Positions 33,181-39,756 of a stretch of 39,756 nt of DNA are shown in pieces (the first letter of the stretch is position 1; each line of letters starts with the position of its first letter). Source of the stretch: UBA946 sp031550725 (lineage in GTDB: Bacteria; Bacillota; Clostridia; Oscillospirales; Ruminococcaceae); the NCBI GenBank assembly GCA_031550725.1, contig JAVBOH010000037.1, positions 1 through 39,756 of the forward strand. Direction: 5' to 3'. Under the pieces are notes generated by a model. That model made no database searches. It was given only the letters and a program-made list of their open reading frames with translations, and had not been told where the DNA came from. Both the position numbers and the translations under genes were made by a program.

Positions 33181-33537
33181 TTAGTTTTTCCTTTCATCAA
33201 TAAACGTCTTTTCTTTAGTCTGTTCTGTTTGAACAGGCTCTTTTTTATCTGTAATATCATTCGATATTACCATATCCGAATTTGGCACACTCATAACACT
33301 AAAGTCACCCAAACTAACAGCCTGACGCAAAGCATCAATGTCATAACCATTCTGATTTATCATATCGAATAATGCTGACATTTTTACATTATTGAGATTT
33401 GCAAGTATGCTGACCTCTTTTTGCTCAAGTTTTTTCAGCATTTCCTTGTGATATGCAATCAATTCTCTAGTCTTATTTATGCTATCCCTGCATTTTTGTA
33501 AATTATCAGAATAGCGTTTTTCCTTATCAATAGCCAT
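33181..33537 (-). CDS. DUF4315-like small coiled-coil ICE protein
   Basis: A 118-residue protein from the ATG at 33537 (ribosome site GGGGAG; the upstream GTG at 33540 is less well placed). Residues 1-45 form a coiled coil (SINKTRELIAYHKEMLKKLEQKEVSILANL), followed by MSALFDMINQNGYDIDALRQAV, the pattern of DUF4315 proteins encoded between VirB4/NlpC and TopB genes of Tn1549/CTn elements. A polar tail of about 35 residues is extra. Function unknown. Its start overlaps the stop of the preceding gene. Confidence 0.7.
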   Translation of the reverse strand: MAIDKEKRYSDNLQKCRDSINKTRELIAYHKEMLKKLEQKEVSILANLNNVKMSALFDMINQNGYDIDALRQAVSLGDFSVMSVPNSDMVISNDITDKKEPVQTEQTKEKTFIDERKN

Positions 33538-33818
33538 CACTTTCTCCCCTTTCTGAAACGAAAAATGAGGTATAGAATCGTAATAACTACAATAAAAATT
33601 CCGTCGAACATGCTGAAATTAAAGCTGTATTCCATTCTCTGCATTTCATGTGTAGCATTGCCGACATTGTTAATACCAGTAATCGTACTGAACAGAATTA
33701 TTGCTCCAAAGATGATAAGGATTATGATAAAAGCCTTGTCTTTCTTAGGTTTTGCAGTAGGTTTTTCATCATGCTTTTGAGTAAAACTACCTTTCAATTT
33801 CTTCAAATAATCAAACAT
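33537..33818 (-). CDS. Small two-helix membrane protein of the conjugation operon
   Basis: A 93-residue protein from the ATG at 33818 (MFDYLKKLKGSFTQKHDEKP), with GAGGG as ribosome site; a GTG at 33830 overlaps the upstream gene. A basic cytosolic N-terminus (to about 30) is followed by two hydrophobic segments (FIIILIIFGAIILF and IFIVVITILYLIF) and a basic C-terminus. Position between the large membrane protein and the DUF4315-like gene suggests a part of the transfer channel, but it is not a family I recognise. Confidence 0.6.
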   Translation of the reverse strand: MFDYLKKLKGSFTQKHDEKPTAKPKKDKAFIIILIIFGAIILFSTITGINNVGNATHEMQRMEYSFNFSMFDGIFIVVITILYLIFRFRKGRK

Positions 33819-33819
33819 A

Positions 33820-35643
33820 TCATCCCTCACTCATTTCGTTCATCATCTTGATTTGCTCTAAGTACATCTCATACAATTCCTTTTCATCGTCTGTAAAACT
33901 ATACTTCGTAAGAACATCATCAAGAGGAATATTTGTGACTTCACCATTTAAAATGGTATGGTTTCCAGGGCAGTAGTAACGCTGTGTGACAGTTATACTG
34001 CCATCAGGATTTTCTATTTCCGTTTCTTCCAAAGTACAATAAGGGTAGTTACAACTGCCTGTTGTGTAGTTGTATTCAAAGGTGTAGAAATTTTCAAGCA
34101 TTTCAGCGATTTCTTCCTCAGTAAATGATAACTTTACTTCTTCATCACTGCCTTCAAGTTCACGATAACGAAGTACAGCAAGTATTGCTATTGCCTCATC
34201 TTCACAAGCAAAATCTATATCAGAATTGCCATATTTATTAAGTTCATCAAGCGAATCATACGGTGGATACTGACGTTTATCAAGAATAAAGCCGTCAACT
34301 ATATCATCAATATCAATCTGCTTTTCTTCGATATACTCCACTATGTAAGTTTGATAACCACCTAGCACATCTAACTCAGATTTACTGTCATCTTCATCAA
34401 CAAGCCAGCTGAACATACTGCTTATTGCTGCAACAATTAGTAACAGAAGTCCACCAACTAAAACAATAATTATTGGAAGTAACAGAACTATTAGAAGTCC
34501 CATAACAATCGGATTTGAAGATGCAGCCTTTGCAACAGTTATGACAGCGTTCTTCGCATTTTCAGTATTACGTCTTATTCGCCTTGCTTGCTCTACCGTT
34601 TTTTTTGGCATATCACGAATAACTTGACCTGTTTTTACGGTTGCTTTAGCAGTATTTGAAACAGCTTTACGAGCATTATCAACGTAACGAATATCGGTAA
34701 TACCTTGCTTTATTGCTTCTGTACCGCTATCAGTAATCTTTGACTTATCAATTTTGGTTTTCAAAATCTGACTACCTGTGTCTTTAGCAATATTTCGTAT
34801 ACCACCACCCACACCTGTTGCAATCCAACCTAAATCTTTTATAGAGCCTTTACCACTAATAACCGATTTATGTTTAACAGCAGTAGCAATTTTTGATGTA
34901 ACTTTACTTGTAGTTTTTACTGTATTATTTACAGTTTCAGCAGCTTGTGTGACGGTGTGTGCAGACGTCTCTACCGCCTGCACCATCTCAATTGCATTGG
35001 AATTCTCACTCTCCATTTTTGCTACTGTATATCTGCGTCGCTTTTGTTTCAGAAGATTGAGTACATATTTCCGTCTGAAAGTTTCCTTAGTCTGAACAGC
35101 TTTTTGATCCAACTCTTTGGATTGATTAATGACAGCTTGTACATCAGCACTGTAACGAATTTTGGCAGTTTTAATATACTCACTATTTTGCTGTGTTTGA
35201 ATAAAATTCTTATCAACAGCAGTATTCAACTCATTTTCAGGAACTTGAATATTGGTATTAAGCATACTTTTCTGCTTAACATTCTGAGCATTCTGAGCAT
35301 TCTGAGCATTTTGTATCAGAATACTTCTCTCAATTTGTGTTCGTGAAGTCTGCGATACAATATTTTGTGTGCGATAAGACTGTACTGATGTATCCTGCTG
35401 TGTCTGCGAAGATTGAGCAGTAAAGCTCTTTTGTTTCTGAATTGCTTGTGATGTATATGCAGAACGTTTCTGGGGATTATACTGTTCAGCAATCAATTCT
35501 GACTTCATTTTTTTGAGGATATTTCGTTTTTGGTTATCAGAAATTATCGCAGATCTTAACTGAACTGAATAATTCCTGACAACCTTATTCTGCGAAATAA
35601 TACTCATTTCGGAACGTACTATTTGTGTTTTCAAACCTGACAT
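33820..35643 (-). CDS. Conjugation-module membrane protein, N-terminal Gln/Ser-rich, no peptidase domain
   Basis: About 607 residues. The frame opens at 35655 (MGIIMSGL), but AGGG spacing favours the second Met at 35643. Residues 1-370 are cytosolic, basic and rich in Gln/Ser/Thr/Ala, with a 9-bp tandem repeat encoding NAQNAQNAQN (about 35280-35310) and long helices. One long hydrophobic stretch (about 378-405, VMGLLIVLLLPIIIVLVGG and on) crosses the membrane. The external part of about 200 residues is acidic and ends SFTDDEKELYEMYLEQIKMMNEMSEG. The position right after VirB4 is where CTn elements encode a membrane protein with a C-terminal NlpC/P60 or CHAP wall hydrolase; here that domain is absent. 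Confidence 0.65.
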   Translation of the reverse strand: MSGLKTQIVRSEMSIISQNKVVRNYSVQLRSAIISDNQKRNILKKMKSELIAEQYNPQKRSAYTSQAIQKQKSFTAQSSQTQQDTSVQSYRTQNIVSQTSRTQIERSILIQNAQNAQNAQNVKQKSMLNTNIQVPENELNTAVDKNFIQTQQNSEYIKTAKIRYSADVQAVINQSKELDQKAVQTKETFRRKYVLNLLKQKRRRYTVAKMESENSNAIEMVQAVETSAHTVTQAAETVNNTVKTTSKVTSKIATAVKHKSVISGKGSIKDLGWIATGVGGGIRNIAKDTGSQILKTKIDKSKITDSGTEAIKQGITDIRYVDNARKAVSNTAKATVKTGQVIRDMPKKTVEQARRIRRNTENAKNAVITVAKAASSNPIVMGLLIVLLLPIIIVLVGGLLLLIVAAISSMFSWLVDEDDSKSELDVLGGYQTYIVEYIEEKQIDIDDIVDGFILDKRQYPPYDSLDELNKYGNSDIDFACEDEAIAILAVLRYRELEGSDEEVKLSFTEEEIAEMLENFYTFEYNYTTGSCNYPYCTLEETEIENPDGSITVTQRYYCPGNHTILNGEVTNIPLDDVLTKYSFTDDEKELYEMYLEQIKMMNEMSEG

Positions 35644-35649
35644 AATAAT

Positions 35650-35696
35650 GCCCATGCCCTAAATTTACAAATAGGTATGAAAAATCTGGCATGGGC
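35650..35696 (-). promoter_or_regulatory. Hairpin over the start of the membrane-protein gene
   Basis: Perfect 9-bp arms GCCCATGCC (35650-35658) and GGCATGGGC (35688-35696) with a 29-nt loop. One arm contains the first ATG of the gene at 35655. It could limit translation or mark an mRNA processing point after virB4. Confidence 0.45.
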
Positions 35697-35742
35697 TCGC
35701 GCCACCTTTCTTCTCATTTTGAACATCTTTCAAGCTCGCTCC

Positions 35743-36006
35743 TTACTCCGTTTTCACTTCATCCAACTTAGTGGTCATGAGGTCATATAGCTCATTATGA
35801 GGGAACTTGTCCTTGAAAGGAATAATACTTCCACCACAACAAATTAGTCCATGTCCACTATCACTGTTAGTAACAAAGCTTAACAGATTGTCTGAAATAT
35901 TCAAAAGTCGTGCAAGCTGCATTCTATCAGAAGTTGCCTGATTTAACATCATTACAAAGTCCGTATTTGAAAGCATTGAACGTGCAGTTTCTGATTTAAG
36001 CAAGTC
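35743..36006 (-). CDS. VirB4-type ATPase, 3' exon
   Basis: The last 87 codons of the VirB4 gene, starting DLLKSETARSMLSNTDFVMM and including LNQATSDRMQLARLLNISD (the region after motif Walker B that carries the conserved Gln/Arg finger) and ending LMTTKLDEVKTE. The frame has no start codon or ribosome site of its own. It joins with the 5' exon at 38439 when the group II intron is removed: QNVE plus DLLKSE restores the usual VirB4 sequence. Confidence 0.85.
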   Translation of the reverse strand, partial: DLLKSETARSMLSNTDFVMMLNQATSDRMQLARLLNISDNLLSFVTNSDSGHGLICCGGSIIPFKDKFPHNELYDLMTTKLDEVKTE

Positions 36007-38438
36007 GACGGGTAGGGAAAAGGACGCTTTACTGTAAAACAGCAAGTTTTCCTACCCCTCCCTCGGAACCGGACTTACTCCTCTCGAAGTATCCGGCTCC
36101 CCATTAGTAATTCACATATAACTAACTGTGTATACGGTGATGACAATTACTACATACAACAAGCGTTTTTCTGCGCTTTTTCTTCATAGCAATTTCCCAA
36201 TCAGCATTACCTAATTCATTAAGATTCCGTATAACATGAACCTCATATAATTCCGAATGCTTTTCACCGCATAATTCACAAACTCTGGCATTAAGCCTTT
36301 GTCTTATTGTGGATTTCCAGTTATATTTAGTTCTCTTGAATATTACATCATTAACTTCACCATGTTTACAGTCAGCTATTTTAACAGGAGATAAATTTTT
36401 AGTACCTGATTTGGTTTTATATGAAATTGACCATGTACTCCCATTCCTGTATTGCCTGATTATTTTACTAACTGAAGATTTGTGCTTATTGGCAATTGTT
36501 TTCAAACAACTGTATTCCATAAGATAACAAAAATAATTTAAGGTATGATAATCAACTGCTTGATTATAGTAATTTAGCAAACCTCTTACCTCTGCATTAT
36601 ATTGTTCCAAAATCTCAATATCAGACATATTTAAAAGCGCTGTTCTGTGGACTGGTTTAAATTCACCATTTTCTTTTTGAATAATGGCTTTCTTAGCAAA
36701 CATAAATTTCTCAATCTTTTCTTTATGAGGAATTGTCAGTGCAACCTTTTGATGAAGTGTTCTTGACTTACGCCATTTACCGTTCTTCATCTTGTATCCT
36801 TTAACTTTCGAACTTCTGCGGACACAAATATCGTATCCAAGAAAACGTATCTTTTCTGAACTATGAGTAATCAGAGTCTTTTCTTCACTTAGAATAAGCT
36901 TTAACTCATTATTTAAAAATTCAGCTATTTCCGCTTTCAATTCGACGCATTCTTCCTTTGAACCACAAACACCTACGAGCCAATCATCAGCATAGCGAAT
37001 GAATGTAATCTTTTTATTAGTTTGCGGTTTGCATGGTATCTTATGAAGTTCCTTTTTCAAAGATTTATACTGGTTAATCAAATCCTGTCTTTCTTCAATG
37101 TTTTCTGTATGGTCAATCCAGTAGGACAATTTCTTCATTTCATTATCCACTTCCCTATATTCGGGAGTTTTTATTTCACTTCTCGGATTATCAAATCTAA
37201 GTTTGATTTCTTCAAATTTAGTGTCAAGTTCATGAAGATATATATTAGCAAGAATTGGCGAGCAAACACCGCCCTGTGGACATCCGCTGTATGTATTGTT
37301 ATATTTCCAATTCTCAATATATCCTGCTTTTAAGAACTGACGGATAATGTTCAGAAACTTGCTGTCCTTAATCTTTTTAGAAAGTATACCGATTAGTATT
37401 TCGTGGTCAATATTATCAAAGCATCCTTTAATATCACCCTCTATGAACCATATCACTCCTGTAAAGTCTCGTGAAATCTGCTTTAATGCAGTATGACAGC
37501 TTCTATTAGGTCTAAAACCATGGGAGTTTTTATTAAATACAGGCTCATAAATTGCTTCTAGTATCATTCTGATAACTTCCTGCAAAAGCTTATCCCTAAA
37601 GGATGGGATTCCAAGTGGACGTGTTTTGCCATTTTTCTTAGGAATATATTCACGTCTTACAGGTTTTGTATCATATGTACCATTACGCAATTCATCAATT
37701 AATTGCTTTACATATTCTTCACTAAATCCATCGGCGGTATCATTATCGATACCATTAGTTGTTGCACCTTTGTTTGCATAAAGTTTTTGATATGCTGCAT
37801 AATAGATGTCTTCACGTAGCAAGTATCTGTACAGTCTTGTGAATATACCATCTTTATGCTCAATAGAACTTTTTTCAATACGCTCTAAAATTTCAGATGT
37901 TGGTTTCATTGAGGTTTCTCCTCCCTTTCATTCCTACGATTTTAGAATTTACTAACTATCCTCCTTCGCCATGTAAGAGTTATTACCTCTCTCGGACTAC
38001 TACGAGGATTCCGTTGCCATGTCAGATAATTTATCTGATTTAGGCAATCCCCAGTTAACATTGTATATAGGTTTGTGAAGATTGTCGGATATGCTTTCGG
38101 TTCTTTTTGACATGTTCTCATGCCTGTTTCACAGCGGATTGATAGTTGCTGTGCCGTCGAAGAATGCACAACAGCGCTGTGATATGGGTTTCAAGACTTA
38201 TTCCCATATCTGCAAAAAACAGAAACTCAAACCTCACATTCGATAAACATAATCTTATCCTCATATCTTCTTATCATCGGAGTACAGTCGCACTTAAAGT
38301 CTTTTGTGACTAACCCCTTTCCCACCATGCGATGTTCCCGTATGGTATTTCTACCAAGTCGGTAAGGTGGGTTGATTCGCTTACTATCTTAAGCGGCAGC
38401 ACCTACGCTGCTTTACACAATGCCCTATCTGGGCGCAC
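36007..38438 (-). mobile_element. Group IIA (LtrB-like) intron inside virB4
   Basis: Read on the minus strand the intron starts GTGCGCCCAGATAGGG (first base 38438), like the lactococcal Ll.LtrB intron. About 530 nt of structured RNA (domains I-III) precede the LtrA-type gene in domain IV. Domain V is at 36099-36066 (GAGCCGG ... CCGGTTC, 34 nt) and domain VI follows, ending near CCCTACCCGTC(GAC). The 3' boundary is either 36007, restoring QNVE-DLL, or 36004, where the intron would end in the standard AC and the protein would lose one Asp. Orientation is sense with respect to virB4, so splicing would restore the ATPase. Confidence 0.85.
36122..37909 (-). CDS. ltrA: Group II intron-encoded protein (reverse transcriptase/maturase/HNH endonuclease)
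   Basis: A 595-residue protein very similar in order and wording to LtrA of Lactococcus Ll.LtrB. The reverse transcriptase covers RPLGIPSFRDKLLQEV, HGFRPNRSCHTAL, EGDIKGCFDNIDH, the PQGG box (SGCPQGGVCSPILANIYLH) and the catalytic YADD at 306-309. The maturase X domain includes LNYFCYLMEYSCLKTIANKHK. The C-terminal HNH part has CELCGEKHSELYEVHVIRNL and CSNCHHRIH (paired Cys and the His residues). All parts look intact, so both splicing and retrohoming could work. Note EVHVIRNL where many relatives have EIHH: the first His pair is changed to H-V, which may weaken the endonuclease. Confidence 0.95.
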   Translation of the reverse strand: MKPTSEILERIEKSSIEHKDGIFTRLYRYLLREDIYYAAYQKLYANKGATTNGIDNDTADGFSEEYVKQLIDELRNGTYDTKPVRREYIPKKNGKTRPLGIPSFRDKLLQEVIRMILEAIYEPVFNKNSHGFRPNRSCHTALKQISRDFTGVIWFIEGDIKGCFDNIDHEILIGILSKKIKDSKFLNIIRQFLKAGYIENWKYNNTYSGCPQGGVCSPILANIYLHELDTKFEEIKLRFDNPRSEIKTPEYREVDNEMKKLSYWIDHTENIEERQDLINQYKSLKKELHKIPCKPQTNKKITFIRYADDWLVGVCGSKEECVELKAEIAEFLNNELKLILSEEKTLITHSSEKIRFLGYDICVRRSSKVKGYKMKNGKWRKSRTLHQKVALTIPHKEKIEKFMFAKKAIIQKENGEFKPVHRTALLNMSDIEILEQYNAEVRGLLNYYNQAVDYHTLNYFCYLMEYSCLKTIANKHKSSVSKIIRQYRNGSTWSISYKTKSGTKNLSPVKIADCKHGEVNDVIFKRTKYNWKSTIRQRLNARVCELCGEKHSELYEVHVIRNLNELGNADWEIAMKKKRRKTLVVCSNCHHRIHS

Positions 38439-39755
38439 CTCTACATTCTGCGTAATTCCAGTAGGAACACCACCCCATTTTCTTGCACGTTTGTACAATT
38501 CAAATAGGAAGTTAGCAGAATACTCGTTTGCAAAAAGCAGATAAATTTCATCAAGGTATATCCAAGTTCTCTTACCCTTTGCACGATTTGTTGTAATTCT
38601 GTTCCATACATAGTCAAGAACGATTAGCATTCCAAGTGTTTTAAGTTGCTTACCCAAGTCCTTGATGTCATAAGATACAACTCTGTTCGTTGTATTTACG
38701 TTGGTTTTATGAGCAAATACATTCAAGTTACCCTTTATGTACAACTCGAATGACAACGCAAGTCCCTGTGCTTCCTTTTCAGGCTGTGCATTAAGATTTT
38801 CATAGAAGTCCATTAATGTAGGAATTTTTGCTTGATCGAAATCTTGTAAATATTCACCGTATGTCATAGTCAAGCAACGGTCAATGATAGTCTTTTCCTT
38901 TGCAGATAAGCCTTGTTTTCCTACAAGACATTCGCAGAATGAAAGGATAAAATCAGACTTCATAACAAGAGGTGATTCATCATCAGAATAATCCTTTGTC
39001 ATATCAAGTGGATTGATAAAGTTGGTACTAGCAGGAGATACATTGATAATTTCACCATCCAAAGCCTGTACCAAGTTTGTATACTCACGCTCTGGATCTA
39101 TGATGATAATGTCATCCCCCGTAGCAAGGAAAACGTTAAGCATTTCACGCTTTGCTGAGAAACTCTTACCACTACCAGGGCTACCTAAGATAAAACCATT
39201 TGGATTTTTTAGCATAAGTCGGTTAAAAATTATCATATTGTTTGAAAGTGCGTTCAAACCGTAGTACATACCATTTTCTTGTGAAATTTCCTTTGATGAA
39301 AACGGAAGTAGAACTGCTGTGCTTTCTGTGGTTAAGGTACGTCTGACTTCAAGAGTACAGTTACCAACTGGAAGTACACTCTGCATACCACGTTCCTGTT
39401 GGAACTTGAGTGTACTAAGTGAGCAAATATGCTTTCTGATTACTGCTTCGATTGCCTCAGTATTGTTATCAAGCTCATCATAATCATTAGCAGTAACCAT
39501 AATTACAACGTTTGTAAGGAACATTTTCTGATTTTTTGAACGTAAATCATCAAGCAATTCCTCTGCTTCAACAAGAGAATGCTTTAAATCCTCATTGATA
39601 ACGTCGGAAGTATAACCAGAGTGAATTGCCTTTTTCTCTGCTTGCAGCTTATTTGCTCTCATTGAAGTTAACTGATGATTAACAATTTTAAGTGCCTTGT
39701 ATGGATCAACTGGTAGTACATTAACAGTAACCATAACATCAAGATTTGTATTGGC
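38439..39755 (-). CDS. VirB4-type conjugation ATPase, 5' exon (partial at window edge)
   Basis: About 439 codons remain; the frame continues past the window end and the Met at 39734 is internal. This is the energy-supplying ATPase of the type IV secretion channel at the inner membrane. Visible motifs: NVVIMVTANDYDELDNNTEAI and SLSTLKFQQERGMQSVLPVG from the N-terminal domain, Walker A GFILGSPGSGKSFSAK, IIIDPEREYTNL after it, and Walker B WIYLDEIYLLF. The exon ends GGVPTGITQNVE at the group II intron. Reading on into the intron (VRPDRALCKAA, stop at 38403) is an artefact. With the 3' exon the sequence is continuous and intact. Confidence 0.92.
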
Positions 39756-39756
39756 A

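Larger units (their letters stand above)
21974..39756 (-). mobile_element. Partial integrative conjugative element (conjugation module, leftward)
   Basis: VirB4, a membrane protein, small ICE proteins with DUF4315, topoisomerase III and the SNF2/methylase appear in the conserved order of Tn1549/CTn-like elements. The left end is truncated within SNF2; the right end runs out of the window. Neither attachment site nor an intact integrase of this element is visible. Confidence 0.8.

Noticed and set aside
37942..38169. 75-codon frame in the 5' part of the group II intron
   Set aside because: It lies in the structured RNA domains I-III; composition and lack of ribosome site argue against a gene.
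38403..38438. C-terminal VRPDRALCKAA of the VirB4 frame
   Set aside because: This is translation into the intron 5' end (GTGCGCCC...), not part of the ATPase.

Overview
The window looks like low-GC Firmicutes DNA, most likely a gut clostridium of the Ruminococcus/Oscillospiraceae kind. This is inferred from AT-rich composition, AGGAGG ribosome sites, a TndX/TnpX-type serine recombinase, a conjugation module of the Tn1549/CTn type, and an LtrA-type group II intron. Most of the window is layered mobile DNA.

Layout. (1) 1-3220: small accessory genes (a ribbon-helix-helix regulator, two DUF6809-like proteins, a lipoprotein) and a headless, frameshifted serine recombinase. (2) 3303-6050: a VanS/VanR-like two-component pair. 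Its kinase and regulator genes are separated by a 548-bp unit with 32-bp terminal inverted repeats that carries a four-helix-bundle (23S-IVP family) gene. (3) 6135-6539 plus 20147-21970: two halves of one secreted, glycine-rich repeat protein gene. (4) 6537-20146: a 13.6-kb integrative mobilizable element (IME) splitting that gene, with an IS3-family insertion, a RiPP gene cluster as cargo, an orphan group II intron domain V, a MOBQ relaxase, a pSK41-like oriT, mobilization accessory genes and a large serine recombinase next to the right attachment site. (5) 21974-39756: part of an integrative conjugative element (ICE) read leftward: VirB4 split by a group II intron, a membrane protein, small ICE proteins, topoisomerase III, two forward cargo genes (PhzF-like, GNAT) and a SNF2/N6-methylase giant gene cut off at the surface-protein junction.

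The most interesting system is the RiPP cluster (8442-15702, all leftward): LytTR regulator, AgrC-like kinase, an unlisted 39-residue precursor ending GLGCGVGCFGIFCFG, a radical SAM/SPASM enzyme with a recognition-element-like N-terminus, a membrane M50 metallopeptidase with a PqqD-like N-terminus, and an ABC transporter with two permeases. The precursor promoter has 20-bp-phased direct repeats upstream of its -35, as expected for LytTR control, and its -10 lies in a perfect 19-bp inverted repeat. The likely scheme is quorum- or signal-controlled production, radical modification, membrane proteolysis and transporter-based export or immunity, moved between strains by the relaxase with help from a conjugative element such as the neighbouring ICE.

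Other notable points: a 119-residue gene nested in another frame inside the SNF2 gene; a relaxase whose only possible start is AUA; and att sites that rebuild the interrupted gene in frame. All family assignments are from reading motifs by eye; no database search was run.
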